Shown: positions 54,665 through 63,531 of the stretch, in pieces | Position numbering within the stretch: the first letter of the stretch is position 1 | How the letters are laid out: every line of letters begins with the position of its first letter | Source of the DNA: Calditrichia bacterium | GTDB lineage: Bacteria; Calditrichota; Calditrichia; Calditrichales; J004 | NCBI GenBank assembly: GCA_020635035.1 | Contig: JACKAO010000006.1 | Location: 284,307 to 348,306 of the forward strand | Length of the DNA: 64,000 nt | Direction of reading: 5' to 3' | Notes under the pieces: generated by a model | What the model saw: only the letters and a program-made list of their open reading frames with translations | The model's database searches: none | Told to the model about the DNA's origin: nothing | Program-made: the position numbers and the translations under genes

Positions 54665-55981
54665 ATGATAAAAGGCAGCATACTGCTTAAAAACGGACAT
54701 ATTGTATTACCTGATAAAATTCTGACGGGGAATGTTTTAATCAATAAAGGTAAAATTGAATCAGTAGTTGCAAAGCCAATAGGTGATACAGATTTAACAA
54801 TTGACGCAAGCGGAAAATATATCCTGCCAGGTTTTATTGATATCCATACAAATGGCATAGCCGGATTTGATCTTACAAATGGTGTTTATAATCTTAAGAC
54901 CGGCAATTTTTTTGATGACGAAAACAGCTACTTTGTAGGTCTTGAAAAAGCACTCGTGCAATATGCACAAAAAGGTGTTACGTCGGTTTATCTGACCAGC
55001 TTAGCCGCACCGATTGATCAGTTGAAAAAAATCTTCGGGTATATAAAGAAGTATAAAATTGTAAAGAATGAAAGTGTCTGTAAAAATGTTCTCAAAGGAT
55101 TGTACATTGAGGGAACTTTTATGAAGCAGTCAGAATACAGGGGTGCTCATAATCCTGAATATTTTTTTGAACCTTCTATTGAACTTTTTAAAGAATTGCA
55201 AAATGCCTGTGGCGGAGAAATTAAAATAGTTAATGTTGTCCCGGAATGGGGAACCCCAGCGCTTAAGTTAACAGAATATCTTACTGAAAATAATATAATT
55301 CCGGCAGCCGGGCATACTGGTGCTACCGGACATCAATACGAAGCTGCTATAGAGAAGGGACTATGCCTGGCTGTCCATTTTCTGAATGGGCCAACGGGTT
55401 CATCGGGAAAATCATTTGAAGGCGGAGGAGCAGTTGAAACCATTCTTAGATCCGATAAAATGCGTCTGGAATTAATAGTAGATGGCTATCATGTTGACAA
55501 GGCTTATGTGCTGGATACAATTAAACGAAAAGGCTTTGATAAAGTAATTCCGATAACAGATAGTATGTTTGCTGCTGAATTTCCCGGTTTGAATAATTTT
55601 GAAGTATTGGGTATAAAAGGAGAAGTGAGCAAAAACGGTGAATATCTGCATATTGCTGATCGTAAACAATCATTGTTTGGGAGTAAACTTGTCATGCCAG
55701 TTGCTTTTAGTAATCTTCTTAACTGGCTTACTTCTCAAAATGAAGGAATTTGGAACAGATCACATGAACAATTGAATTTTGAAGATGCTCTTGTAAAAAC
55801 ATCTGAGATGATCAGTATAAATCCGGCAAAATTATTGGATATCTATGATTCTGATGATAAAACAGGGAGTATCGAAGAAGGAAAGAAGGCTGATCTTATC
55901 ATTGCTGATATTGATAAGACTGAAAATGGTTATCAGTTCCAAATCGAAAAAGTGTTTGTGCAAGGCAAAGTTGTCAATTAG
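54665..55981 (+). CDS. nagA: N-acetylglucosamine-6-phosphate deacetylase-like protein
   Basis: The 438-residue amidohydrolase-fold enzyme has metal and catalytic regions GFIDIHTNGIAGFDLTNG, GLYIEGTFMKQSEYRGAHN (metal Glu), AAGHTGATGHQYEAA, VHFLNGPTGSSG, LIVDGYHVDK and PITDSMFAAEFPG (catalytic Asp). The end DLIIADID-VFVQGKVVN is also typical. It is longer than E. coli NagA (382), and several loops differ, such as GTF instead of GPF, so the substrate could be another N-acetylhexosamine 6-phosphate. It lies between the symporter and HGSNAT-like genes. Confidence 0.88.
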   Translation: MIKGSILLKNGHIVLPDKILTGNVLINKGKIESVVAKPIGDTDLTIDASGKYILPGFIDIHTNGIAGFDLTNGVYNLKTGNFFDDENSYFVGLEKALVQYAQKGVTSVYLTSLAAPIDQLKKIFGYIKKYKIVKNESVCKNVLKGLYIEGTFMKQSEYRGAHNPEYFFEPSIELFKELQNACGGEIKIVNVVPEWGTPALKLTEYLTENNIIPAAGHTGATGHQYEAAIEKGLCLAVHFLNGPTGSSGKSFEGGGAVETILRSDKMRLELIVDGYHVDKAYVLDTIKRKGFDKVIPITDSMFAAEFPGLNNFEVLGIKGEVSKNGEYLHIADRKQSLFGSKLVMPVAFSNLLNWLTSQNEGIWNRSHEQLNFEDALVKTSEMISINPAKLLDIYDSDDKTGSIEEGKKADLIIADIDKTENGYQFQIEKVFVQGKVVN

Positions 55982-56016
55982 AGTATCTTAATACAAAAAT
56001 ATCAATTATTAATAGC

Positions 56017-57159
56017 ATGAACTATATGCCGGAAAAAAATCACGATTTACAAAAAGAACGTAAGGTATCAATCGATGTTTTTCGTGGTGCTACGATAGCC
56101 GGAATGATTCTGGTAATAAATCCCGGAAGCTGGAAACATATATATCCACAGCTTCGGCACGCAGATTGGCATGGTTTGACTTTTACGGATCTAATCTATC
56201 CCTTTTTTTTGTTTATTGTTGGTATGTCTATACACTTTGCATTTAAAAAAGTATTAGAAAAAAATATCCCTGTAAAAACATTATACTTTAAGATTATCAA
56301 ACGCACTATCCTGTTGTTTCTTTTGGGCCTGTTTCTTAACAGTTTCCCTGAATTTGATTTAGTAAATATACGCATTATGGGGGTCTTACAGCGAATAGCC
56401 GTATGTTATTTAATCGTTTCAATAATCTATGTTCATACTAGTTTAAGTGGTCAGATAGCCTGGACAGCAGGGCTGATGCTTATTTATTGGGCAATTATGG
56501 AATGGATTCCGGTCCCGGGTATCGGTTCAGGCCACTATGAAAAATATCAAAGTTTTGCTACTTACCTTGATCAAATATTACTCAAAGGACATATGGGGTA
56601 CTACGAAAAGCTGGGGGAACCAGAAGGAGTTGTAAGTACCTTACCTTCCATCTCATCAACTTTGTTCGGGGTGCTGACAGCACAATTTCTGATGATAAGA
56701 AGTTTTCAGGATAAAAAGCATATAATGCTGGCTCTGGCAGGCATAGCCTTTAGTTTTGTCGGTATCATTTGGGGGTATTATTTACCGGTTAACAAACACC
56801 TTTGGACCAGCTCATACGTGATGGTTACAACCGGACTAGCATTGCTGGTATATTCGGGTTTATACTATTTGTTAGATATCAAAAAATATCGGTTATGGGG
56901 ACATCCGTTTATCGTTTTTGGCTCCAATGCGATAACTGTTTATATATTATCTATCGTTGTTGCAAAAATCTTACAAACGATAAAGTTAACAGGATCTGAC
57001 GGGACCATTTATAACCTGAAATCCTGGCTTGTTCTGAATACATTTAATGAACTGTTTGGAAACTTGAACGGATCACTGGCATATGCGATTTCCTATGTTT
57101 TATTGTGGTATGGTATTATGTGGATTTTTTATAAAAAGCGGATTTTTATAAAGATATGA
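56017..57159 (+). CDS. HGSNAT/NagX-like membrane protein (DUF5009/DUF1624)
   Basis: The 380-residue protein has about ten membrane helices. It opens with RKVSIDVFRGATIAGMILVINPG, HADWHGLTFTDLIYPFFLFIVG and RIMGVLQRIAVCYLI, the signature of the family that contains human heparan-alpha-glucosaminide N-acetyltransferase and bacterial NagX. Human HGSNAT acetylates terminal glucosamine of heparan across the lysosomal membrane. NagX genes recur in bacterial GlcNAc clusters. Transmembrane acetylation of glucosamine residues would make them substrates for GH20 enzymes here; that is inference. Confidence 0.87.
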   Translation: MNYMPEKNHDLQKERKVSIDVFRGATIAGMILVINPGSWKHIYPQLRHADWHGLTFTDLIYPFFLFIVGMSIHFAFKKVLEKNIPVKTLYFKIIKRTILLFLLGLFLNSFPEFDLVNIRIMGVLQRIAVCYLIVSIIYVHTSLSGQIAWTAGLMLIYWAIMEWIPVPGIGSGHYEKYQSFATYLDQILLKGHMGYYEKLGEPEGVVSTLPSISSTLFGVLTAQFLMIRSFQDKKHIMLALAGIAFSFVGIIWGYYLPVNKHLWTSSYVMVTTGLALLVYSGLYYLLDIKKYRLWGHPFIVFGSNAITVYILSIVVAKILQTIKLTGSDGTIYNLKSWLVLNTFNELFGNLNGSLAYAISYVLLWYGIMWIFYKKRIFIKI

Positions 57160-57183
57160 GAACCAATAAGAATAGGGACTTAG

Positions 57184-57957
57184 ATGTCTAAGGTAGCGTC
57201 ACTCTTTGTTGATAAACTAAATGTAAATATTTATCCGGATAGGAAAACTCTGGGCAAAGAGGCTGCTATATCAGTTGCGGGGAAAATTCGTGATTTGCTG
57301 TCAATAAAAGATGAAATAAGAATGATATTCGCAGCGGCACCGTCCCAAAACGAAGTGCTGGAAGAACTTATTAATATGGATGGAATTGACTGGACTAAAA
57401 TCACCGGATTTCACATGGATGAGTATATTGGACTTGCCCTGGAATCGCCCCAGCGTTTTGGTATTTTTCTTAGAGAGAAAATTTTTAACAGGGTACCATT
57501 TAAACAAGTCCATTACATTCAGCCAAAAATTGGAAAAGAAGAGGAAGAATGTAGCCGTTATTCGAAGCTTCTGCAGGAAAAACCAATTGATATAATTTGT
57601 ATGGGTATTGGTGAAAATGGACATATTGCGTTTAATGATCCTCCCGTGGCTGATTTTAACGATCTGCAGTTAGTAAAAGTAGTTGAACTGGATGAAAAAT
57701 GTCGGCAGCAGCAAGTGAATGACGGATGCTTTAAGACCTTTGAGAGCGTTCCAAAAAAAGCAATAACTCTAACGGTTCCGATGCTTTTTTCAGGAGAAAA
57801 TCTATTCGTTGTTGTTCCCGGTGAATCGAAAGCCCGTGCTATTTTTGATACTTTAATGGGATCTGTAAGTAATCAATGTCCGGCTTCTATCCTGAGGAAT
57901 CATTCTAATGCTCATTTATATATTGATAAGAATTCTGCTAGCTTACTAAACTCTTAA
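57184..57957 (+). CDS. nagB: Glucosamine-6-phosphate deaminase
   Basis: The 257-residue cytoplasmic enzyme turns glucosamine 6-phosphate into fructose 6-phosphate and ammonia. Motifs are ITGFHMDEYIGL (catalytic Asp), RFGIFLREKIFNRV, CMGIGENGHIAFNDPP (catalytic Asp/His region), KAITLTVPMLF and VVPGESKARAI. Length matches the family (about 240-266). It completes the NagA-NagB branch that feeds glycolysis. The released ammonia could also feed nitrogen assimilation. Confidence 0.95.
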   Translation: MSKVASLFVDKLNVNIYPDRKTLGKEAAISVAGKIRDLLSIKDEIRMIFAAAPSQNEVLEELINMDGIDWTKITGFHMDEYIGLALESPQRFGIFLREKIFNRVPFKQVHYIQPKIGKEEEECSRYSKLLQEKPIDIICMGIGENGHIAFNDPPVADFNDLQLVKVVELDEKCRQQQVNDGCFKTFESVPKKAITLTVPMLFSGENLFVVVPGESKARAIFDTLMGSVSNQCPASILRNHSNAHLYIDKNSASLLNS

Positions 57958-57995
57958 TAATATAATTTTAAAACTAGAGGATGTGAATTAAGGAA

Positions 57996-60071
57996 ATGAG
58001 AAAAACTAAAATGATATGTAGTCAAATTATACTGCTTACATTTTTACTATTATCAGCTATACCTGCTAGTGAAAGAAAAAACAGTCTTAATTTAATGCCA
58101 ATGCCTGAAAAGGTAGAGTTTTTGCAGGGTGAGTTCAGATTAGATAGTACATTCACAGTTAGCGTTACAGGCGGAAATGAAGTATTGCTTAATAAAGCTG
58201 TTTTGAGAATTTTAAAAAGGCTGACAGACCGAACAGGGCTGTTTTTACTTAATCTATCTCCGCGAATAGGCTTAGATGATAATATTCATGGTATGCTCAT
58301 TAATTCTAAAAGTCCAGGTAAAAATGAATTAGAGATGGATGAATCTTATTCCCTGATAATAAAATCTGAAGAGATTTCCCTGACTGCACAGACTGATGTT
58401 GGGATTTTACGAGGATTAGAGACATTTCTGCAACTTGTTGATGCTGACCAGCAGGGTTATTTTTTCCCGGCAATAAAAATAGAAGACAAGCCGAGATTTA
58501 AATGGCGCGGTTTATTAATGGATGTCTGTAGGCATTTCATGCCTGTTGAAGTTTTAAAACGAAATCTTGATGCCATGGCAGCAGTTAAGATGAATGTTTT
58601 TCACTGGCATTTAACCGAGGATCAGGGATTCAGGATAGAATGTAAAACTTACCCGAAGTTACACGAACTAGGATCGGATGGATTTTATTATACACAGCAG
58701 GAAATAAAAGAAATTGTCAGTTATGCAGGTGAACGCGGCATTCGTGTTGTCCCGGAATTTGATCTTCCTGGTCATGCAACAAGCTGGTTAGTCGGCTATC
58801 CTAAATTGGCTAGTGCACCAGGTCCCTATTCCATTGAGAGAAATTGGGGTATTTTTGATCCGACTTTTGATCCTACAAAGGAAGAAACATATGAATTTTT
58901 AGAAAAGTTTTTTCAGGAAATGGCTCCTTTGTTTCCTGATAAATTCTGGCATATCGGAGGCGATGAAAATAAAGGGCATCAGTGGGATGCTAATCCCGAA
59001 ATTCAGAAATTTATGAAAGCAAATAATCTGACTGATAACCATGCGCTTCAGAATTATTTTAACATACGGCTTGAAAAAATATTAAACAAACTCGATAAAA
59101 CCATGGTTGGCTGGTATACAGATGCTCAGCCGAATCTGGATAAAAAATATGTTATCCAGTCCTGGAAAGGGAGGAATTCCTTATATGAATCTGCGCGTAA
59201 TGGTTATCGTTGTTTATTGTCACATGGTTTTTATATCGATCTCATTCAGTCCACAGAATATCACTATCTGAATGATCCGATCCCCCAGGATTCGATCTTA
59301 GCTGAGGATGTTCAAAATCGAATTTTGGGAGGCGAAGCTACAATGTGGGCTGAGTTTGTGGGTCCGGAAACAGTTGATTCACGCATATGGCCCAGGACGG
59401 CAGCCATTGCTGAAAGATTATGGTCTCCGGGTACTGTAAATGATTTGAAGGAGATGTACAGACGTTTAGATGAGATTGATTTTAGATTGGAAGAACTTGG
59501 CTTAACTCATAATAAGAATTATGATATGATGCTGCGCAGATTAGCAGGAAATGCGGATATTGATGCACTTAAAACATTCGTCGATGTTATTGAACCGCAA
59601 TATACTTATGCTCGGGACCATCCGCATGTTTTTAAATCATATTATCCTTTGACAAGAGTGGTTGATGCTGCAAGACCAGATCCGCGGACGGCTCGCAAAT
59701 TTGATCAGTTGGTTGACAGCCTGATAATCCATTCTGGTAAAAATCATTCTGAAATGGATGCTTTAAAAGGATGGTTGAATCGTTGGAAAGATAATCATTC
59801 AAAACTTTCAGAAATTATTAAGAAATCTCCAATTCTTAAAGAAATTGAAATCCAGTCCCAGAATCTTTCAAGGTGTGCTGTGATTGGTCTGCAAATCTTA
59901 GAACACATCAAAAAAGGTATTAAACCGGATGAAACCTGGATCAATAATCAATCAGAAATAATTAAGAATGCGCAGATCCCAAAAGGTGAAACTGAATTGT
60001 TAGTTGCAAATTCTTTGGAAAAATTGCTTAATGAAGTAAAAAGTTCGGATTCAAGACTATTTAAACCATAA
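57996..60071 (+). CDS. GH20 beta-N-acetylhexosaminidase
   Basis: The 691-residue protein has a signal peptide, then the GH20b zincin-like domain (about 30-150: LMPMPEKVEFLQGEF, YSLIIKSEEISL) and the catalytic barrel (about 160-500). Motifs are RFKWRGLLMDVCRHFMPVEVLKRNLDAMA, MNVFHWHLTEDQGFRIE, VVPEFDLPGHATSW and the catalytic pair Asp323-Glu324 in FWHIGGDE. IWPRTAAIAERLWSP closes the barrel. A helical C-terminal extension of about 190 residues follows. It releases terminal GlcNAc or GalNAc. AAGGA precedes the ATG. Confidence 0.96.
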   Translation: MRKTKMICSQIILLTFLLLSAIPASERKNSLNLMPMPEKVEFLQGEFRLDSTFTVSVTGGNEVLLNKAVLRILKRLTDRTGLFLLNLSPRIGLDDNIHGMLINSKSPGKNELEMDESYSLIIKSEEISLTAQTDVGILRGLETFLQLVDADQQGYFFPAIKIEDKPRFKWRGLLMDVCRHFMPVEVLKRNLDAMAAVKMNVFHWHLTEDQGFRIECKTYPKLHELGSDGFYYTQQEIKEIVSYAGERGIRVVPEFDLPGHATSWLVGYPKLASAPGPYSIERNWGIFDPTFDPTKEETYEFLEKFFQEMAPLFPDKFWHIGGDENKGHQWDANPEIQKFMKANNLTDNHALQNYFNIRLEKILNKLDKTMVGWYTDAQPNLDKKYVIQSWKGRNSLYESARNGYRCLLSHGFYIDLIQSTEYHYLNDPIPQDSILAEDVQNRILGGEATMWAEFVGPETVDSRIWPRTAAIAERLWSPGTVNDLKEMYRRLDEIDFRLEELGLTHNKNYDMMLRRLAGNADIDALKTFVDVIEPQYTYARDHPHVFKSYYPLTRVVDAARPDPRTARKFDQLVDSLIIHSGKNHSEMDALKGWLNRWKDNHSKLSEIIKKSPILKEIEIQSQNLSRCAVIGLQILEHIKKGIKPDETWINNQSEIIKNAQIPKGETELLVANSLEKLLNEVKSSDSRLFKP

Positions 60072-60086
60072 ATAACAGGTAGAACA

Positions 60087-61145
60087 ATGTTAAAAGAAAT
60101 ATATTTTCTACTGCTTATTCTTCCGTTTATGTGCAGTGCATATATCAATCCAGGAAAAATAACAAAAATTACTGCATCGGATACTCTCAAAATTCATCCC
60201 ATAGGCGATTCCATTACACGGGGAAAAGAAGGGGATACATATCGACAGTATTTGCGGAAGAAGATAATTAATGATATGCAGATGGAAGTAGATTTTGTTG
60301 GTTCCTGTCCGCATGCCCCGGATTCAAAAGCGAATTGGGCCGATTACCCGGCAGCAGCCGACAGTCTTGATCACGATTTGGAACATGATGGATGGGGCGG
60401 ATTAAAAATTCATCAGATAATAAATAGTGCCGGGAATACTCAGGGATACCCGGCATTTACGATTGAAGATTTGGTAACAGAATATCCTTCGGATATTATA
60501 TTGCTTATGATTGGCACAAATGATATCTATTTTGACTATGAAGTAAAGTCAGCACCGGCGAAATTGGATACACTGATTCGCAAAATTCTATCAAATACTT
60601 CCGCGCACCTGATCGTTTCAAGTATTCCGCCCACTAATCAGACGGCAATTAATGATCGAATAAACTATTATAACACGAGTGTAGAAGCTACAGTCACTTA
60701 TTACAAATCTCAGGGTAAGAATATTTCTTATATTGATATCAACAGTACGATGAGTACTTCAGACTTGCTTAGTGATTATGTGCATCCAAATAGTGAAGGT
60801 AATAAAAAAATTGCTGATGGATTTTTTAAAGTGATTGATTCTGCAGTTACCGCAATTGATACCAGGAAAACCATGACGCCAATGGAGTTTGAGTTGCAAC
60901 AGAATTATCCGAATCCATTTAATTCAAGCACGATAATCCGGTTTTCGATTCCTAAAGCAGTATATGTGACTTTAAAAATCTATGATATCCTGGGAGAAGA
61001 AATAAGAACCTGCATTTCGGAGAATTTAAATTCGGGTAGTTTTAAGTTTCACTTTGATGGAAACGACTTAAGCAGCGGACAATATTTTTATCATATTATT
61101 GCCGGAGATTATGCTGCAACAAAACGATTGGTATTACTGAAATAA
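60087..61145 (+). CDS. Secreted SGNH esterase/lipase with T9SS sorting domain
   Basis: The 352-residue protein has a signal peptide (residues 1-18), then an SGNH hydrolase domain: block I GDSITRG with Ser42, a Gly in DHDLEHDGWGG, GTND in LLMIGTNDIYF and the Asp/His pair in DYVHPNSEGN. A T9SS type A domain (about 270-352) has LQQNYPNPFNSSTIIRFS and ends KRLVLLK. Such enzymes remove acetyl or other ester groups from glycans at the cell surface. It starts 15 bases after the GH20 gene. An O-acetylated target glycan is implied. Confidence 0.92.
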   Translation: MLKEIYFLLLILPFMCSAYINPGKITKITASDTLKIHPIGDSITRGKEGDTYRQYLRKKIINDMQMEVDFVGSCPHAPDSKANWADYPAAADSLDHDLEHDGWGGLKIHQIINSAGNTQGYPAFTIEDLVTEYPSDIILLMIGTNDIYFDYEVKSAPAKLDTLIRKILSNTSAHLIVSSIPPTNQTAINDRINYYNTSVEATVTYYKSQGKNISYIDINSTMSTSDLLSDYVHPNSEGNKKIADGFFKVIDSAVTAIDTRKTMTPMEFELQQNYPNPFNSSTIIRFSIPKAVYVTLKIYDILGEEIRTCISENLNSGSFKFHFDGNDLSSGQYFYHIIAGDYAATKRLVLLK

Positions 61146-61170
61146 ATCAAAAAGTTTAGATGATGAGCGG

Positions 61171-61320
61171 ATGAAAGATAATGTTGGTTTTGGACTTATA
61201 GATTGTGGTGTATGGGGTGAAGCGCATGCCCGACCATTTCTTCGGTAACAAAATCTGATTCCAGATTCTTCACCAATGGCTGTTGAACTAAGCATATACG
61301 CCTGGTCAGAAGGTGGATAA
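61171..61320 (+). pseudogene. Remnant of a Gfo/Idh/MocA oxidoreductase
   Basis: ATG 61171 opens a frame with VGFGLIDCGVWGEAHARPF, the nucleotide-binding start of Gfo/Idh/MocA enzymes, then a stop at 61246. The same frame goes on for 23 codons (IPDSSPMAVELSIYAWSEGG) to a second stop at 61318. The rest of a normal 350-residue gene is missing. It fills the gap between the esterase and the lyase and indicates that a gene was lost here. Confidence 0.65.
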
Positions 61321-61369
61321 AATTGTTACGGAAACCTGATGATTCTGCATTATAGAATAGGACTTAAAG

Positions 61370-63322
61370 ATGAGAAAAATTTTATCTTCAGTTGTTAACC
61401 GGAGAAAATTCTTAAAGAGCTCTTTGTTGGGAACCGGATTTGTTTTTTCCGGCAATGTATTTCCAGGACTAATAAATGTTAATACACATACTGCTAGTTT
61501 TGAATCTGCTGACAGGTCGGAAGGTATTTTCCCATTTTATCCATACATCGATGATTATAATTTTGGTGAGTTTATCCCCAAAGACCAGGGTGGTAAATTT
61601 GTCCAAATGGAATTAATTGGCAGCGAAGATGACAGGAGAATTGCTGAAATTGTAAAAAACGGATTACTTAGAAAAAATCTTGGAAATCCGGCTGACTGGA
61701 GTATTTTTGAGAAGACTGAACTCGAAAAGAGCGTCTGGTTTAACCGTTTTTATTATTTACCATCCTTTGCCAGGCTTTATTACCTGGATAAGAATAAGTC
61801 ACACCTCGAACCTATGATGGAAATTCTGACAAACTGGATAAAAGAGAATCCGCCAAGTGGTCCGTCAAAATCAAAATACAACTGGTTCGATATGCAGGTC
61901 GCCTGGCGGTCAATTAACTTATCGTGGTGCTATTATCTGGGTAAAGATGGTTTAACGAACACCGACAAAGAACTTATTTATAATCTGCAGGGTGAGCATG
62001 CCAAAATCCTGATGAAAGATTTTGGACATAAAGAGTTAAATGAGTTCAATCATCAATCACACGGCGCCCTGGCTATACTCTACCTGGCGCTTTTATTTCC
62101 TTCGCTGCCGGAATCCCAGATGCTTTTACAAACAGGCTTGAAGATTATAAAACACCACGTCGATCATGCATTTTATAATGACGGTGGTAATGTGGAACAA
62201 ATGTTTGGTTATTATCCGTTTATGACTTCTATTATTCGTGATGCATATTTATTGTGTTTGGCAAATAATGAAGGAGATCCGCAGCACAGCATACCCCTGA
62301 TGAAGAAGATGTATGTTTTTCTGTCGGAAATCGCCCAGCCTGATAATACAGTTCCAGCGATAAATGACTCTTATGAAGAGACAATTACGTTTATTATACC
62401 CACTTTAACAAAAATTATTGGAAAAGAGAATTTACCCGAACTAAAACGCACCACCATCTTTAGAGACTCACAGATCGGAGTGATTCGTTCAGCAGAAGAT
62501 TCACAGGAATCATGGTATATCAATTTGAATGCGGCTAAACTTATTGGTTCTCATGATCATGCAGGAAGATTGGCCTTCAATGTCTGGCATAATAATAAAG
62601 CAATTCTTGTAGACAGTGGATGCTGCAATTATGATAATCATCTTCTTGTTGACTGGTACAGAACATCAGAGGCACATAATACAGTTCTGATTGACGGTAA
62701 AAGCGATTTTGCCACTTCGCAGAAAGATGTTCAGTGGGTTGCAAAAAGATATACTGAAAATGTTATCAAACAACTTGATGTTGGTGAAAATTATAAGTTT
62801 TGCCGAATGGTTTCACCTGAAAATGATGAAACCAATAACGGAGTTCGCTGGACACGGGACATTGTTTTAATAATAGATAAATACCTTATAGTTCACGATT
62901 TTTTTGAAAGCGATTCAGAGCATACATATGATACAATTTTCAGATTTGCGGATATAAAGGTTTCTCAGTCGAAATCAGGGAATCGTTTAATGATCGATAG
63001 CGGGGAAAAGCTTATACTTATGCCGGCATCAAGAAGAAATTCAGAAACGGTTACTTTGAAAAATGACTTTCTTGGATCTCATGCAAAAAATATAAAAACA
63101 CCAACGTCTGTATATCATTTTAAAGAAGATGGAAATTTACATACGGCATTTTTATTAAAAGCCGTTGATAACAATTCAGAGATAGAAAAAATTAAATTTT
63201 CTCAGATTGATGATGGTATAAGATGTGAATTAAAGCTGGTTGATGAGTATAACCAGAACCTGAAAGCCACATTTGTAAACGATAATGTTGAAACGCAGTC
63301 ATTTATTCTTACACTTGAGTAG
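61370..63322 (+). CDS. Tat-exported heparinase II/III family polysaccharide lyase
   Basis: The 650-residue protein has a twin-arginine signal (NRRKFLKSS, Arg11-Arg12). An (alpha/alpha) toroid follows (about 90-390), with NHQSHGALAILYLALLFPSL and FYNDGGNVEQMFGYYPFM, then a heparinase II/III beta-sandwich (about 400-650) with SHDHAGRLAFNVWHNNKAILVDSG and YRTSEAHNTVLIDG. These Asn, His and Tyr positions are the usual catalytic set for beta-elimination in PL12/15/17/21-type lyases. Substrates in the family include heparan, alginate and other uronate glycans. With the GH20 and Nag genes here, a HexNAc-uronate polymer is the best guess. Confidence 0.9.
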   Translation: MRKILSSVVNRRKFLKSSLLGTGFVFSGNVFPGLINVNTHTASFESADRSEGIFPFYPYIDDYNFGEFIPKDQGGKFVQMELIGSEDDRRIAEIVKNGLLRKNLGNPADWSIFEKTELEKSVWFNRFYYLPSFARLYYLDKNKSHLEPMMEILTNWIKENPPSGPSKSKYNWFDMQVAWRSINLSWCYYLGKDGLTNTDKELIYNLQGEHAKILMKDFGHKELNEFNHQSHGALAILYLALLFPSLPESQMLLQTGLKIIKHHVDHAFYNDGGNVEQMFGYYPFMTSIIRDAYLLCLANNEGDPQHSIPLMKKMYVFLSEIAQPDNTVPAINDSYEETITFIIPTLTKIIGKENLPELKRTTIFRDSQIGVIRSAEDSQESWYINLNAAKLIGSHDHAGRLAFNVWHNNKAILVDSGCCNYDNHLLVDWYRTSEAHNTVLIDGKSDFATSQKDVQWVAKRYTENVIKQLDVGENYKFCRMVSPENDETNNGVRWTRDIVLIIDKYLIVHDFFESDSEHTYDTIFRFADIKVSQSKSGNRLMIDSGEKLILMPASRRNSETVTLKNDFLGSHAKNIKTPTSVYHFKEDGNLHTAFLLKAVDNNSEIEKIKFSQIDDGIRCELKLVDEYNQNLKATFVNDNVETQSFILTLE

Positions 63323-63422
63323 AAAATCTAATTGTTTTATAAATATCGCTGACTCCATTTTGAACCAGCCACGTATCCGCTTCTTTTAATCGTCTATATA
63401 TAAAAAAACATTTATATCACGT

Positions 63423-63446
63423 TTATGTTGCCATTTGGCAACATAA
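63423..63446. promoter_or_regulatory. Perfect palindrome, likely enhancer site of a sigma-54 activator
   Basis: The left arm TTATGTTGCC is repeated inverted as GGCAACATAA around ATTT: 10 perfect base pairs of arm. Its centre is 108-109 bases before the expected start of the sigma-54 promoter, the usual place for an activator site. Confidence 0.65.
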
Positions 63447-63457
63447 TACATCTGCTT

Positions 63458-63475
63458 TGTTGTTGTTTGGCAACA
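63458..63475. promoter_or_regulatory. Second, imperfect copy of the palindrome
   Basis: TGTTGT-TGTTTG-GCAACA keeps the TGTTGY-N6-GCAACA plan. Its centre is 32 bases after that of the first palindrome, about three helical turns, so both would lie on the same face of DNA. Confidence 0.5.
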
Positions 63476-63516
63476 TGATTGATATTTAAATAATGGTATT
63501 GTTGGGACTCTCTATG

Positions 63517-63531
63517 TGGCACATATGTTGC
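63517..63531 (+). promoter_or_regulatory. Sigma-54 (-24/-12) type promoter
   Basis: TGGCAC-ATATG-TTGC matches the consensus TGGCAC-N5-TTGC at every fixed base, with the required GG to GC spacing. Transcription would begin near 63543 and read toward the secreted-protein gene at 63887, leaving a leader of about 345 bases. Confidence 0.65.
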
